This document shows, in pieces, positions 14,367 through 14,393 of a DNA stretch of 14,393 nt (position 1 is its first letter; each line of letters opens with the position of its first letter). The notes under the pieces are model-generated. The model was not told where the DNA came from. It saw nothing but the letters and a program-made list of their open reading frames with translations, and did no database searches. Source of the DNA: Sutterella sp. (GTDB lineage: Bacteria > Pseudomonadota > Gammaproteobacteria > Burkholderiales > Burkholderiaceae_F); assembly GCA_020025955.1 (NCBI GenBank), contig JAHHRF010000044.1:1-14393 (forward strand), in the 5' to 3' direction. Position numbers and translations under genes: made by a program.

Positions 14367-14393
14367 GAGTAACGCCTAAATACTGAAAACCGG

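Noticed and set aside
1..14393. Avoidance of CCGG as a sign of MspI-type selection
   Set aside because: CCGG is present throughout, including in the system's own genes (for example 11209-11212, 12269-12272, 13622-13625), so no depletion is apparent by eye. A proper count against expectation was not made.

Overview
This window looks like chromosomal DNA of a Gram-negative bacterium, probably a gamma- or betaproteobacterium. The pointers are a lipobox lipoprotein, a secreted Sel1-repeat protein with a C-terminal cysteine pair, roughly 50% G+C and ordinary Shine-Dalgarno sites. I cannot name the genus. The left part (1-3015) is ordinary host sequence. It holds a GC-rich, hairpin-rich leader, proC (pyrroline-5-carboxylate reductase), a small lipoprotein with a good intrinsic terminator, and a convergent gene for a periplasmic Sel1-like repeat protein.

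An 872-base gap with no convincing gene follows (3016-3887). It contains at least seven copies of a TTTTAATAAG-like motif. Six of them form two three-site modules that are imperfect mirror images of each other.

From 3888 to 12991 six genes lie on the + strand, tightly packed and mostly overlapping or translationally coupled: (1) an AddA/RecB-like superfamily 1 helicase without a nuclease domain; (2) an AddB/RecC-like partner that keeps the four-cysteine iron-sulfur staple of AddB but seems to have lost both the Walker A motif and the nuclease core; (3) a 79-residue very acidic protein; (4) a compact second UvrD-like helicase; (5) a 171-residue protein of unknown function; (6) a 489-residue protein whose C-terminal half resembles the restriction endonuclease MspI and whose N-terminal domain resembles protein 5.

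On the opposite strand and convergent with this operon (13041-14366), separated by a bidirectional terminator, is a C5-cytosine methyltransferase. It is very like M.MspI, including the target-recognition region, so CCGG with outer-cytosine methylation is the likely specificity. It also has an N-terminal helix-turn-helix.

My reading is that 3888-14366 is one defence locus: an MspI-type restriction-modification pair expanded by a nuclease-less AddAB-like helicase pair, a UvrD-like helicase, an acidic small protein and an accessory domain shared by the endonuclease and a separate subunit. I know the component families, but I do not recognise this combination as a named system. A plausible model is that the helicases translocate on or unwind DNA ends made by, or recruited to, the MspI-like nuclease, turning simple cleavage into processive destruction. 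That model is inference.
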